A stretch of 64,000 nucleotides of DNA, taken from contig URHR01000001.1 in NCBI GenBank assembly GCA_900547725.1, positions 22,365-86,364 of the forward strand. The letters run 5' to 3'. A model generated the notes under the pieces. It did no database searches. It was not told the origin of the DNA and saw only the letters and a list, made by a program, of their open reading frames with translations. The DNA is from an uncultured Eubacteriales bacterium. Its GTDB lineage: Bacteria; Bacillota; Clostridia; Oscillospirales; CAG-272. The translations under genes and the position numbers were made by a program. Numbering within the stretch: position 1 is the stretch's first letter; each line of letters opens with the position of its first letter. Of the stretch, positions 1 to 8,485 are shown piece after piece.

Positions 1-102
1 TGTCAGGGTCACGGTATCGGTCGGTGCTTCCTCTGCGTGCGCCGTAACGGCAAACGACAGGAGCATTGCAAGGATCAACAAAATGGGTAGAATTCGTTTC
101 AT
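1..102 (-). CDS. Secreted protein, N-terminal part only (runs off window)
   Basis: The frame starts at the ATG on 102-100, behind a TCCTCC-complement Shine-Dalgarno (GGAGGA, 111-116), and leaves the window at base 1. The 34 visible residues are a textbook Sec signal peptide: MKR, a hydrophobic core of Ile, Leu and Ala, then AHAEEAP, with likely cleavage after AHA. It lies 16 bases after the stop of the EEP-fold gene and so is probably the last visible gene of operon A. In the two related cassettes E and G the secreted partner is a beta-helix protein, but too little is visible here to assign one. Confidence 0.75.
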   Translation of the reverse strand, partial: MKRILPILLILAMLLSFAVTAHAEEAPTDTVTLT

Positions 103-118
103 CTTCTGATTCCTCCGT

Positions 119-1051
119 TTAAGAGTTGATTTTGAACCGCAGAACCGTTGGGCAGTGGTCGCTGACCGACAGCAACCGCTCCTCGGCAACAATGCGGTAT
201 TCTTCCGCCCGAACGCGGGCGGTGGGATCGAAAAGGAACGCATGGTCAATTGCATAGGGGTAATGGAGCGCGGGCATTTCGTCTCTCTCCTGCTTCTCCC
301 CTTTTCCCGAGGACGGGTGACAGGATGCGCGGTTGTCGCGCTCCGCCGCAAGGTCGTGCGTATCGCGAAACCCCAGTTCCGTCAGCCGTTTCGCGCCGCC
401 TGCCGCAATGCCGGAATTGAAATCTCCGCAGAGCAGAACCGGGCAGGCATACGTTTCTGACAGGGCTGTCAGCTTTGCATGGATGAACTCCGCCTCTTCG
501 GGCTGACACCACGTGCGCAGGCTGAGATGCGTGTTCGCAACCAACAGTCTGCCGCCATAGCCGCAGGGACTTCCGTTCAGCAGAACCCATGAGAGACTGC
601 GAAACCGCGAACCGGGCTTTGCCGCCTCCGGGGCTTCCTCGGGGTATGCGTAGCGCGGGGATTCGTTGCAGGCATGGGCGGGATAGGTTTCGCGGCAGTC
701 GTTTTTGGTGTCCACCACCGAAAAACCGTTTGCCGTGAAGTCCCACCTTCCCGCCGCTTCCTCCCGCCATCGGTCGGGGCGGTACAGAATCGGATTCCAA
801 CTCCCGCCCGGCAGCTCGCCGCTCCCCTTTGCCTCGGTATACGCTTTCCCGAGCGCGGGCAGAAACGCGGTGTCATGCCGATAGTAGTAGTCGAACTCCT
901 GCAGGCAGATGAGATCGGGCGCGCGATCCGCGAGCCACGCGGCGGCGCGGAGTGCACGTTCCGCAGCGGTCCGATAGACCGCCGTTCCCGGCATCCACGC
1001 GTTGAGCAGATTCCAGGATACGCAAAGGGATTCGGTCATCCGAGTTTCCAT
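119..1051 (-). CDS. Endonuclease/exonuclease/phosphatase (EEP) family protein without signal peptide
   Basis: A 310-residue protein with the whole EEP metal-hydrolase motif set: an N-terminal LLNAW strand, CLQEFD near residue 50 (Mg-binding Glu), ANTHLS, CGDFNS and a C-terminal SDHCP (catalytic Asp-His). EEP proteins cleave phosphodiester or phosphomonoester bonds in substrates from nucleic acids to sphingomyelin and inositol phosphates, and this sequence alone does not say which. There is no signal peptide or lipobox, so it should be cytoplasmic, unlike the lipoprotein paralogue just upstream. The start is ambiguous: the ATG at 1051 follows GAGGCGG closely, while the ATG at 1039 forms an ATGA overlap with the stop of the QDILT peptide gene. 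Either start implies translational coupling to that peptide. Confidence 0.85.
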   Translation of the reverse strand: METRMTESLCVSWNLLNAWMPGTAVYRTAAERALRAAAWLADRAPDLICLQEFDYYYRHDTAFLPALGKAYTEAKGSGELPGGSWNPILYRPDRWREEAAGRWDFTANGFSVVDTKNDCRETYPAHACNESPRYAYPEEAPEAAKPGSRFRSLSWVLLNGSPCGYGGRLLVANTHLSLRTWCQPEEAEFIHAKLTALSETYACPVLLCGDFNSGIAAGGAKRLTELGFRDTHDLAAERDNRASCHPSSGKGEKQERDEMPALHYPYAIDHAFLFDPTARVRAEEYRIVAEERLLSVSDHCPTVLRFKINS

Positions 1052-1164
1052 GCCGCCTCGCAGTCAAGCGCGTCGCCCTGCGAAAGCGTCAGCGATCCGG
1101 TCAGAATATCCTGCGCGGACAGCTCGACGGATGCCATCATGGGGGTTGTGTACAGCTTTTTCAT
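1036..1164 (-). CDS. Small QDILT-motif peptide (42 aa)
   Basis: The ATG at 1164-1162 lies 6-7 bases after a GGAGAGG ribosome site. The product begins MKKLYTTPMM, has the core AQDILTGS, and ends in an acidic segment with one Cys (LDCEAAWKLG). There is no signal peptide, membrane segment or recognised domain. It is one of three short genes in this window with the same design: basic N-terminus, Tyr and Pro, hydrophobic patch, QDILT, then Ser-rich residues (others at 29168-29287 and 39251-39403). All three sit inside SBP plus hydrolase operons. Its stop overlaps the start of the leaderless EEP gene. I do not recognise a function; a RiPP-like precursor is possible, but no modification enzyme is nearby. 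Confidence 0.8.
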   Translation of the reverse strand: MKKLYTTPMMASVELSAQDILTGSLTLSQGDALDCEAAWKLG

Positions 1165-1196
1165 AACTACCTCTCCTTTCTTATTTTTCGGGTTCA

Positions 1197-2948
1197 TCAG
1201 GTTTTGGTAAATGCAAGTACGGTCGGGCAATGGTCGCTCGCGCTCAGAAGGTTCCCGTCGGTCAGAACCAGATACACCTGCGGACGGATTCCTCCGAGCG
1301 TGAGAATATGGTCAATGGCATCGCTCTCATAGCGCCCGCCCGGCGCTTTTCCGAGCTCGTGCCAAGTTCCCGAATCGTTGCGGACTTTCGCGGTATCGTA
1401 GGTGTCCGCAAACCCCTTTGCGCGCAGTTGCTCCAGAACGCCTTCCGATTGCGTGCGGCGGGAGTTATAATCCCCGCAGAGCAGGGTCACACAGCCCTCG
1501 TAGCGCGCGGCAACGCCCCGCATGGTATCCGAGACCACCGTTGCCTCCGCAGGATGCGTTCCGAGCGGCAGACTGGCATGGAAATTGCCGACCAGATACA
1601 GGCTTCCGTCCGAGCGGTCGCGCAGAACCGCCCAGATCAGCTTGCGGAAGCGGGAAACGCCGTCCGCCGCGCCCGGGTAGGTGGTAGATTCCACCGCGCC
1701 TGCGGCTTCCACCAGATCCAGCCATCCCGATTCCGCCACCGTGTAACGGTCCTTGCGATAGAGAATCGGATTCCAGATGTTGTTCTGCTCTACGCCGTCC
1801 ACCGTAACCTCGGCGTAAAGCGCCTTCGTCTGATCCAGAAGCCCGCGGGGCGCTTTGCGGTAGCTGACGTCGAATTCCTGCAGGCAGATGAAGTCCGGCA
1901 GGTAGGAAAGCAGCATCGCCGCCACAGTATCGTCGCGCGTTCCGGGCGTTGCGTTGTTCTGCCAGACATTCAACACGTTCAGCGTGATGATAATCCGGTC
2001 GCCGCTCCTCTCGGAGACCGTGACAAGACCGTCCATCTCCAGTTTTTCGCCGCCCGTGACGTTGGCAAACCGATTTTCGAGATAGAGCCGCAGAAGCGTT
2101 TCGGACAGCCCGTCGCCGTATTCCAGACGGTATTCCGTCCCGCTCCGCGCAATCCGGTAACCGTTCAGTCCCTCGGTCTTGCGGATGACAATGCGGTTCT
2201 GCGCCCCGTCGGCAGTGCCGTCGGGTTTCGCCCGCATCAACATCTCTCCCGAGGTGCTCCGCACGGTTTCAATCAGCTGTGCGGCAAGGTTCGCTTCGGT
2301 CTCGGTGCAGTCTACCTGATAGTCCGAGACAGGCGCGCCGCCAACGGTCAGCGAACCGATCTGGTAGCTTGCATCATGCGACAGCTTCAGCGCGCTCCGC
2401 TTCAGGCAGAGGTTTCCGTCCCGCATCACGAGCGCGTCGGTCATCTGCCCGGAGGCAATCCACAGCGCGGAATAGGTATAGGCGGCAAGCGTGATACAGC
2501 CCGCGTCGCCCGTTACCCTGAAATCGTTGTAGCGAAGCCCGCGGAACGAATCCCCCGCATAGCCCGCGACGTTTCCGACCGCAATGACCCCGCCGATGTC
2601 GTCGGGAATTCTGCGGTCGCTCCAGACCTGAAATTCCACGCCGCTCTTCTCTTCCCAATCCGCCGCGAGCGTGCGCGCAATCTTTGCGTAGTCCGCAGAG
2701 GAAACGCCGTCGGGCAGATTGGTTTGCTGATAAACGAAGGCATAGAGCGCCTTGCCGTCGGCGGTCAGTTCCAGCCGGTCGGCGGAATCGTCCGCAGACG
2801 CCGGGGCGGTTTCCGTGTTGCCCGGGGCTTTGGTCAAAGCTTCCGTCCCGCGCGGCTTCGTTCCGGTCGGCGTACCCGATCCGCCCGGGTTACATCCGAC
2901 CAGAAGAAACGCAAAAACCAGCAAAAACAGAAATGTTCTTTTCATCAT
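1197..2948 (-). CDS. Exported lipoprotein: N-terminal accessory domain plus EEP hydrolase domain
   Basis: A 583-residue protein with a lipoprotein signal (basic MMKR, hydrophobic stretch, LLVGC lipobox, then a Gly/Thr/Pro/Asp-rich linker), so it should be anchored on the outer face of the membrane. Residues about 60-325 form an accessory region that resembles, in degenerate form (VIAVGNVAGYA), the LVGxTNRPES domain of the other exported hydrolases here. Residues about 325-583 are an EEP domain with LNVLNVW, CLQEFD, NFHASL, CGDYNS and SDHCP, so all expected catalytic positions are present. It starts 21 bases after the SBP stop and is co-transcribed with it. Substrate is unknown; DNase, lipid phosphodiesterase and sugar-phosphate phosphatase are all open. 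Confidence 0.87.
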   Translation of the reverse strand: MMKRTFLFLLVFAFLLVGCNPGGSGTPTGTKPRGTEALTKAPGNTETAPASADDSADRLELTADGKALYAFVYQQTNLPDGVSSADYAKIARTLAADWEEKSGVEFQVWSDRRIPDDIGGVIAVGNVAGYAGDSFRGLRYNDFRVTGDAGCITLAAYTYSALWIASGQMTDALVMRDGNLCLKRSALKLSHDASYQIGSLTVGGAPVSDYQVDCTETEANLAAQLIETVRSTSGEMLMRAKPDGTADGAQNRIVIRKTEGLNGYRIARSGTEYRLEYGDGLSETLLRLYLENRFANVTGGEKLEMDGLVTVSERSGDRIIITLNVLNVWQNNATPGTRDDTVAAMLLSYLPDFICLQEFDVSYRKAPRGLLDQTKALYAEVTVDGVEQNNIWNPILYRKDRYTVAESGWLDLVEAAGAVESTTYPGAADGVSRFRKLIWAVLRDRSDGSLYLVGNFHASLPLGTHPAEATVVSDTMRGVAARYEGCVTLLCGDYNSRRTQSEGVLEQLRAKGFADTYDTAKVRNDSGTWHELGKAPGGRYESDAIDHILTLGGIRPQVYLVLTDGNLLSASDHCPTVLAFTKT

Positions 2949-2969
2949 AGACGATAAACAGCCCTGCCG

Positions 2970-4460
2970 TTAATAACCGAAGCGCGAGTTGATGTTGTCA
3001 ATCACTCTCTGCATATTCTCAGCTTTTCCGTTCAGCGCCGAGTACCAGTCGTCGGACGTGTTGTTGTAAAGCCGCTTGCGGAAGAGCGCGACGGGAGAAT
3101 CCTCCCAGTCGAATTCGTTGGCAAAAATCCGCCCCATGTCATAGGTCTTGGAAGAGACGATCAGGTCGAACATCTTTGCGTTGATCGGGTCGTCCTGTCC
3201 GCGATACTTCAGAAGATCGTAAACCTTCGGCTGAACCGTGCGGTAGCCGCCCGAGGCAAGCGCCTCCATGACATACGCCGCGCGCTCGGTATTCTCGCAG
3301 TAGGTCGTCATCGACCACATGGTGTACGGGAAGCCCGAGGTGGAGTAGTACTCCTTCTGTTCGGTGTCCGCCTTCGGGAACGGAAGATAGCCGTAGCGGT
3401 CGTTCATCTTCTCGCGGTTCTTCATCAGAACCAGAAAACTCGTCCCCGCCAGAACCGCACGCCCTTCGGTGAAGATATCAAAGCTGTAGGAGGTCGGATA
3501 GTAGTAATCGTCGCTCTTGAAGCAGGCGATCAGGTCGCGCGAAAGATCGTAGATCGCACTTCCGCGGAATTCGGGCGCGATAATCAGCTTGCCTTCGTCA
3601 TCGGTAGAGAGATACTTCAGACCGTTCGACGCCAGAAACGCGTCGCCCACAACGGAATCCATTCCGATGTAACCGAAGGTATCGCCCGGATCTTTGCCCG
3701 AGACCTCGCTGTTCGTGTCCAGATAGGCGTTCCGAGAGATCTTATAGAACTCCTCCATGGTCCACAGCCCCTCCTGCGCCAGTTCGCGCGGGTCGGTCAG
3801 CGTGTCGTCCGCGTCGATCTTCGCCATATTGACGCTCATGACAAAGGTCTGCAGAATGCCCGCCGCAGAGATGGAACCCGAGGCAAAATAAAGCTTATCG
3901 TTGATGGTCGCGCCCTTCAGAAGCGACGCCGACCACCAAGGCTTGGAGAAATCGAGAATGTTCCCGTATTCGTTCAGGTCGCGCAGGAAGCCGTCCGCCG
4001 AGAAGTTCGCCGCGCACTGGCTGTAGCAGGCGATCAGATCCACGGTCGTTCCCGACCGCAGTGCGTTCTCCACATTGGTAACATACTCGGTTCTGTCCGC
4101 GTTTCCGCCGTTGTAGTTCAGGTTGAACTCCAGAACCACCTTCAGGCGCTCCTGAACCAGCTCGTTGCGCGAAAAGGTCTGCTCGGCAATCTCGTCCCCC
4201 TTCGCGTAGTCCGTGTTGAAATCGTAGGAAGCTTCGCTGTTGCTCCACCCCATTACGCGCACGGTCTCGTTTCCGTAGTTCAGCCCTGCGGGAATCGAAT
4301 CCCGGATGTACCCGTTTTCGTCATACGGATTTTCGGTTGTCCCGGCGTCGGTTGTCGGTCCGTCGGTTTTTCCCGGATTCGGCGGTGCGGTCTTGCTGCC
4401 ACACCCGAACAGGATTGCGGCAACCAGAATCAGACAAAGAAGCAATGCAATTTTTTTCAT
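2970..4460 (-). CDS. Extracellular solute-binding lipoprotein (ABC family 1 type), no permease nearby
   Basis: A 496-residue lipoprotein starting at the ATG on 4460 behind GGGAGG; an in-frame TTG six bases earlier is less likely. The signal ends in the lipobox LFGC, followed by a Pro/Thr/Gly linker. The body resembles sugar-type family 1 SBPs, with a central LDFSKPWWS motif near residue 180 that recurs as LNFNKPWWY in the SBP of cassette H. It is first in operon A and would normally deliver ligand to an ABC importer, but no MalF/MalG-type permease or ATPase lies in the window. It must either share a permease encoded elsewhere or act as a binding or sensing protein. Downstream is an exported EEP hydrolase. 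Confidence 0.88.
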   Translation of the reverse strand: MKKIALLLCLILVAAILFGCGSKTAPPNPGKTDGPTTDAGTTENPYDENGYIRDSIPAGLNYGNETVRVMGWSNSEASYDFNTDYAKGDEIAEQTFSRNELVQERLKVVLEFNLNYNGGNADRTEYVTNVENALRSGTTVDLIACYSQCAANFSADGFLRDLNEYGNILDFSKPWWSASLLKGATINDKLYFASGSISAAGILQTFVMSVNMAKIDADDTLTDPRELAQEGLWTMEEFYKISRNAYLDTNSEVSGKDPGDTFGYIGMDSVVGDAFLASNGLKYLSTDDEGKLIIAPEFRGSAIYDLSRDLIACFKSDDYYYPTSYSFDIFTEGRAVLAGTSFLVLMKNREKMNDRYGYLPFPKADTEQKEYYSTSGFPYTMWSMTTYCENTERAAYVMEALASGGYRTVQPKVYDLLKYRGQDDPINAKMFDLIVSSKTYDMGRIFANEFDWEDSPVALFRKRLYNNTSDDWYSALNGKAENMQRVIDNINSRFGY

Positions 4461-4491
4461 AAGCAACCTCCCGTTTAAGTATTACAGCCTC

Positions 4492-4520
4492 ATTATAGCA
4501 AATTCGGAACGATTATGCAA
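4492..4520 (-). promoter_or_regulatory. Sigma-A type promoter of operon A
   Basis: On the minus strand a -35 TTGCAT (4520-4515) and a -10 TATAAT (4497-4492) are separated by 17 bases. The start codon of the SBP gene follows about 30 bases later. An operator-like sequence lies just upstream at 4541-4556. Confidence 0.8.
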
Positions 4521-4540
4521 TCGACAGTTTTTAGCATTCG

Positions 4541-4556
4541 GATATACTATTTTTAT
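4541..4556 (-). promoter_or_regulatory. Putative AraC half-site upstream of operon A
   Basis: The minus strand reads ATAAAAATAGTATATC, matching 15 of 16 bases of the repeat unit in front of the GH31 gene (5634-5670). A much weaker second half-site is offset by about 21-22 bases and abuts the -35 hexamer at 4515-4520. This suggests that the AraC regulator encoded in between controls both operons. Confidence 0.55.
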
Positions 4557-4666
4557 ATTTTCCGCCTTCAAAAGCCTGCTTTTCCTCCACAAAAAAATAT
4601 TACACAAAACCGGCAGGGTTAAATCGTGCAAAATTACCAAATCGTTTTTTCCTTTCGGTCAAGCCC

Positions 4667-4695
4667 TTGCAAAATGCGCCCCGGTCTGCTATAAT
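4667..4695 (+). promoter_or_regulatory. Promoter of the AraC regulator gene
   Basis: TTGCAA (4667-4672) and TATAAT (4690-4695) are 17 bases apart, about 35 bases before the start codon. Confidence 0.75.
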
Positions 4696-4728
4696 CAACG
4701 CAGAAACAACCGTTACGGGAGGATGTGC

Positions 4729-5637
4729 ATGATGGAACCGCTCTACGAAAAAGCCAAGCAGAAAGAGGACAAACTGCTGCGTATTTCCTGTATGCTCTTT
4801 GACTACAAGAACAACATCCTGCCGCCGTGGCAGCCGCACCAGCGCGACCCGCGCACCTGCTGTCACCACCATCTGCACGAGAAAATCGAACTGCTGTATT
4901 TTATCGAGGGCACTGTCATCTTCCGGGTTGACGGCACGCCGTATACCTGCAATCCCGGGGATTTTCTGATCGTCAACCCATTCGAGCCGCACAGCGGGGT
5001 CACCTCGCCCGAGTGCGACGTCGTGCGTTACTATGCCTTCAATCTCGACTGCAGTCTCCTCAAAAAGCTCCCCGTTTCCCGCCTGAGCGAGATTTTCGAC
5101 CCGCTTCTCTCGGGTAGCGTCGCTTATCCCCACACCCTGCCCGCAACCGACCCGGCGGGGCGGATCATCCGGGAGGAGCTGGATGCCATTCTCGCAACCC
5201 GGCAGACCCGGAACGCCGAACTCTATCAGATCGCCTCGGTCTGTCGGATCATCGCCGCGCTCGGAGACCCGGTCGTCTCCCCGTCCGGCGGAGGGACGCG
5301 CTCGGCGGATTTCGTGCGGCGCTGTATCCTTTATATTCAGAGCAACGACCCGCGCGCCGTCTCGCTGGAAGCCATCTCCCGCACATTTTCCTACAACAAA
5401 GCCTACTTCACCACGCTTTTCCGCAAGCATTTCGGAGTTCCCTTTACCGATTTTCTCAACCGCTACAAGATCGAAAACGCCCATGCGCTCATCCGTAGCG
5501 GCAACCGCAACCTCTCCGAGGTCGCTCAGCTTTCGGGGTTCAATTATTACGCCTACTTCTTCCGGAAATTCAAAGAGGTCAGCGGAATGACCCCGGGCGA
5601 ATACGTCGCCTACTGCGACCGCCTTGAAAAGAAATAA
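4729..5637 (+). CDS. AraC-family transcriptional regulator
   Basis: A 302-residue protein. The frame is open further upstream, but the ATG at 4729 is placed six bases after GGGAGG; ATG at 4732 is equally possible, while ATG at 4723 touches the ribosome site. The N-terminal half is an AraC-type cupin sensor (HHHLHEKIELLYF, GDFLIVNPFEPHS), as in sugar-binding regulators. The C-terminal 100 residues hold two helix-turn-helix units (ISRTFSYNKAYFTTLFRKHF and LSEVAQLSGFNYYAYFFRKF). It lies between divergent operon A and the GH31 gene. Its stop codon is inside the first unit of a perfect 21-bp-period direct repeat, probably its own operator, so it most likely activates GH31 and operon A in response to a carbohydrate. 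Confidence 0.92.
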   Translation: MMEPLYEKAKQKEDKLLRISCMLFDYKNNILPPWQPHQRDPRTCCHHHLHEKIELLYFIEGTVIFRVDGTPYTCNPGDFLIVNPFEPHSGVTSPECDVVRYYAFNLDCSLLKKLPVSRLSEIFDPLLSGSVAYPHTLPATDPAGRIIREELDAILATRQTRNAELYQIASVCRIIAALGDPVVSPSGGGTRSADFVRRCILYIQSNDPRAVSLEAISRTFSYNKAYFTTLFRKHFGVPFTDFLNRYKIENAHALIRSGNRNLSEVAQLSGFNYYAYFFRKFKEVSGMTPGEYVAYCDRLEKK

Positions 5638-5670
5638 AAATCGTATATCCCGCTATAAAAATCGTATATC
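5634..5670 (+). promoter_or_regulatory. Direct-repeat operator (16-bp unit, 21-bp period) before GH31
   Basis: ATAAAAATCGTATATC occurs perfectly at 5634-5649 and again at 5655-5670, exactly two helical turns apart, as expected for an AraC-family protein whose two helix-turn-helix units contact same-face direct repeats. The second copy overlaps the -35 hexamer, the arrangement of a class II activator site. The first copy overlaps the stop codon of the AraC gene. Confidence 0.75.
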
Positions 5671-5697
5671 GACACGGAATGCCTTTTTCTGTATAAT
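5669..5697 (+). promoter_or_regulatory. Promoter of the GH31 gene
   Basis: TCGACA (5669-5674) and TATAAT (5692-5697) with a 17-base spacer. The -35 hexamer is embedded in the second operator repeat. Confidence 0.75.
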
Positions 5698-5742
5698 AAT
5701 TGTATAGCAGATCACAGCCCCGCAATCAGAAAGGAGTCTCCC

Positions 5743-8214
5743 ATGAGGCAATCCCCGATTCTTACCGCACCGAAAAGTCCCGCCACGCAAACCGTTCTTT
5801 GGCGGGATTTTCGTGTGACGGTTCTGTCCGACCGCCTCTTCCGCATTGAAGAGGATTCCACGCGCACCTTCAACGACCGCGCCACCCAGAGCGTTCTGTA
5901 CCGCAACTTCCCGCCCGTCCCCTTCCGCACCGGGGAAGCGGACGCCACGCTGACCGTTGCAACCGACGCCGCCGCGCTCACGCTGTCCGAAGATTCCGCG
6001 CAGTGCTTTGTCCTGTCGGGCGGGGTTCGCCATCCGCTTGACAACAGCGGCAATCTGCTCGGCACTACCCGCACGCTCGACTGTTTTGACGGGGAATACA
6101 ACATCCGCGACGAGCACCGTCTCACGCTCTCGCCCGGAGTCTGCTCCCGCGACGGCGTTGCGGTTCTGGACGATACCGCGTCGCTCACGCTTGACGCGGA
6201 CGGCTGTCCCGACATTGCCTCCCCCGACCGGAGCGACCGCTATGTCTTTGCCTACGGGCACGACTACCGCGCGGCGGTTCTCGCGCTTTACCGCCTGACG
6301 GGACTGCCGCCGATGCTCCCCCGCTTCGCCTTCGGAAACTGGTGGAGTCGCTACCACGCCTACACCGACCGGGAGTACCTGCATCTGATGGATCGCTTTG
6401 CCGCAGCGGACATCCCGCTCACGGTTGCAACGCTTGACACCGACTGGCACTATTCCTCGCACCTCGACGAGGAGAAAGGCATTACCGCGAGCGGCAAAAA
6501 CACCGCCGACCGGGGCTGTCTGGAAACGCCCGAGAACCGCAGAATCGGTTGGACAGGCTATTCGTGGAATCGCAACCTTTTCCCTGACCCGCACGCCTTT
6601 CTGCAGGCACTGCATCGGCGCGGCTTACGCGTCACGCTGAACCTGCACCCCGCCTCGGGCGTCCGCTATTACGAGGATGCTTACCCCGCCATGGCGGAAG
6701 CGATGGGCACAGACCCCAAGACCGAAGCGGTCATTCCCTTTGACGTGTCCTCCAAGCGTTTTCTGGAGGCTTACTTCCGCATCCTGCATCATCCCCTCGA
6801 GCAGGACGGCGTGGACTTCTGGTGGATCGACTGGCAACAGGGCACTGCCTCCGCCAAGGACGGACTGGATCCTCTCTGGGCGCTCAACCATTACCATTAC
6901 CTTGACCATGCCGCGCGCCACCGCCACCCGCTGATTATGTCCCGCTATGCGGGCATCGGCTCGCACCGCTACCCCATCGGTTTCTCGGGTGACACCACCA
7001 TTTCGTGGGCAACCCTGCGCCTGATGCCCTATTTCACCGCAACCGCCGCAAACTGCGGCTACAGTTGGTGGAGTCACGATATCGGCGGGCATCACCTCGG
7101 GGAAAAAGATGACGAGCTTTACCTGCGCTTCCTGCAGTTCGGCGTGTTCAATCCCATCAACCGGATGCATTGCACCGACTCCCCCATGCTCACCAAAGAG
7201 CCATGGGCATACGAAAACGGAATCGGTCAGCTTGCCGCCGACGCCCTGCGCCTGCGCCACCGCATGATTCCCTATCTCTATTCCTGCAATCACCGCACCG
7301 CAACCGAGGGGCTTGCGCTCTGCGAGCCGCTCTACTACCAATACCCCGAATGCGGGGAAAGCTACCGTTACCCGAACGAATACCGCTTCGGTCAGCAGTT
7401 TCTGGTCGCACCGGTCACCGAGCACAGCCGCAGAAACGGATTGAGCGAAACGCCCGTCTGGTTGCCGGAGGGAATCTGGACAGACTTCTTCACGGGGGAC
7501 GTCTACCGCGTCGGCAAAGGCGGAAAAGAATTTGTCGCAATCCGCCCGACCGACAGCATCCCCGTTTTCGCCGAAGCGGGGGCGATCATGGTCTGCTCGG
7601 GCGATCCGGGAAACGCCTGCGGCAACCCGCACGCGTTGGAAGCGACCGTTTGGAACGGGAACGGCGGATTCCGCCTGTATGAGGATTGCGAGGACGGTGC
7701 CGAGTGCCTGACGGTCATCGGGACATCCTACGACGCGCAGACGGGCACGCAGACCGTGACAATCCGCACCGAGGGTGACCGAAGCGTCCTCCCTCCCGAC
7801 CGCCGGCTGACCATCCGCTTCCCGAATATCGTCTCCCGCCACCCCGCCGATGAACTGCTTGCCCCGCAAACGGGCGATGTGACCGTCGCGGTCGAGCGAA
7901 ACGGACAGAACACCGCCTTCGAAGCAGATACCTACGCAGAAGCCTCGGTCACGCTGACCGAATATGACCCTGCCGCGACCTATACCGTCCGCGTCACCGC
8001 ACCTGCCGTGGATATTCTGACCGAGAAGAAACGCGAGGTCATCGCAAAACTGCAAAAAACGCAGGCAACCTTCTCTGTCCGCAGGAAAGTTGCCGAAAAG
8101 GTGCAGACCGCAGAGAACATCGACTGTCTGCAGGGACGGATTCTGCTTTCCGACCTCGGCGAGCAGGAAAAGAAACGCCTGTGCGAAACGCTCTTCCCGG
8201 ACGAAGCCACATAA
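5743..8214 (+). CDS. Glycoside hydrolase family 31 (alpha-glucosidase/xylosidase type)
   Basis: An 823-residue protein starting at the ATG behind AAAGGAG. An N-terminal beta-sandwich (about 1-200) is followed by the GH31 barrel: FGNWWSRYHAYT, LDTDWHY, then FWWIDWQQG near residue 365, where the Asp fits the catalytic nucleophile position, and GFSGDT near 412 with the acid/base Asp, then WWSHDIGGHHLG. A C-terminal beta region and about 60 charged residues complete it. GH31 enzymes hydrolyse alpha-glucosides or alpha-xylosides. No signal peptide is present, so it acts on imported oligosaccharides in the cytoplasm. It directly follows the AraC gene with its own regulated promoter. Exact substrate cannot be read from the sequence. 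Confidence 0.9.
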   Translation: MRQSPILTAPKSPATQTVLWRDFRVTVLSDRLFRIEEDSTRTFNDRATQSVLYRNFPPVPFRTGEADATLTVATDAAALTLSEDSAQCFVLSGGVRHPLDNSGNLLGTTRTLDCFDGEYNIRDEHRLTLSPGVCSRDGVAVLDDTASLTLDADGCPDIASPDRSDRYVFAYGHDYRAAVLALYRLTGLPPMLPRFAFGNWWSRYHAYTDREYLHLMDRFAAADIPLTVATLDTDWHYSSHLDEEKGITASGKNTADRGCLETPENRRIGWTGYSWNRNLFPDPHAFLQALHRRGLRVTLNLHPASGVRYYEDAYPAMAEAMGTDPKTEAVIPFDVSSKRFLEAYFRILHHPLEQDGVDFWWIDWQQGTASAKDGLDPLWALNHYHYLDHAARHRHPLIMSRYAGIGSHRYPIGFSGDTTISWATLRLMPYFTATAANCGYSWWSHDIGGHHLGEKDDELYLRFLQFGVFNPINRMHCTDSPMLTKEPWAYENGIGQLAADALRLRHRMIPYLYSCNHRTATEGLALCEPLYYQYPECGESYRYPNEYRFGQQFLVAPVTEHSRRNGLSETPVWLPEGIWTDFFTGDVYRVGKGGKEFVAIRPTDSIPVFAEAGAIMVCSGDPGNACGNPHALEATVWNGNGGFRLYEDCEDGAECLTVIGTSYDAQTGTQTVTIRTEGDRSVLPPDRRLTIRFPNIVSRHPADELLAPQTGDVTVAVERNGQNTAFEADTYAEASVTLTEYDPAATYTVRVTAPAVDILTEKKREVIAKLQKTQATFSVRRKVAEKVQTAENIDCLQGRILLSDLGEQEKKRLCETLFPDEAT

Positions 8215-8339
8215 AAACGAAGTTTCTTGCCGAATCCGGGTTTCTCTCCTGTTTGTTTTGGCGTAAATTCTTTTTCCTTGCTTTCCGGTATTTCTTTTTC
8301 GTGTTCCCCGATATGTCGGTACGCGCTTGACATCAAAAT

Positions 8340-8421
8340 CCCTCCTGTGGCAGTTGCAGACATCGATCTGCTCTGCCATAGGAGGGCTTCTTTCCATTGT
8401 GTGTTTTTACGGACCTGTGCA
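8340..8421. repeat. Dispersed intergenic hairpin repeat, copy R1
   Basis: The arms CCCTCCTGTGGCAG (8340-8353) and CTGCCATAGGAGGG (8373-8386) form a near-perfect stem, followed by a pyrimidine run and the tail TTTTTACGGACCTGTGCA. Copies with the same stem core (CCTCCTATGGTA) and tail occur at 33357-33428 and 43000-43090. This copy lies between the convergent ends of GH31 and the 753-residue gene and may terminate both. Confidence 0.7.
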
Positions 8422-8485
8422 TCGCGGATAAGCGGATTTTTACACCCGCTTATCCGATTTTGTTGATCAGATCATAACGGTTCCG

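Noticed and set aside
1230..2957. Long open frame antisense to the EEP lipoprotein
   Set aside because: No ribosome site, and the opposite strand shows full EEP motifs. High-GC codon bias leaves such mirror frames open; similar ones occur opposite GH31 (6625-8397), the 37116-39233 gene, and the 39439-42932 and 47001-49472 genes.
4306..4728. Upstream extension of the AraC frame
   Set aside because: It overlaps the divergent SBP gene and both promoters and has no ribosome site; the start at 4729 is better placed.
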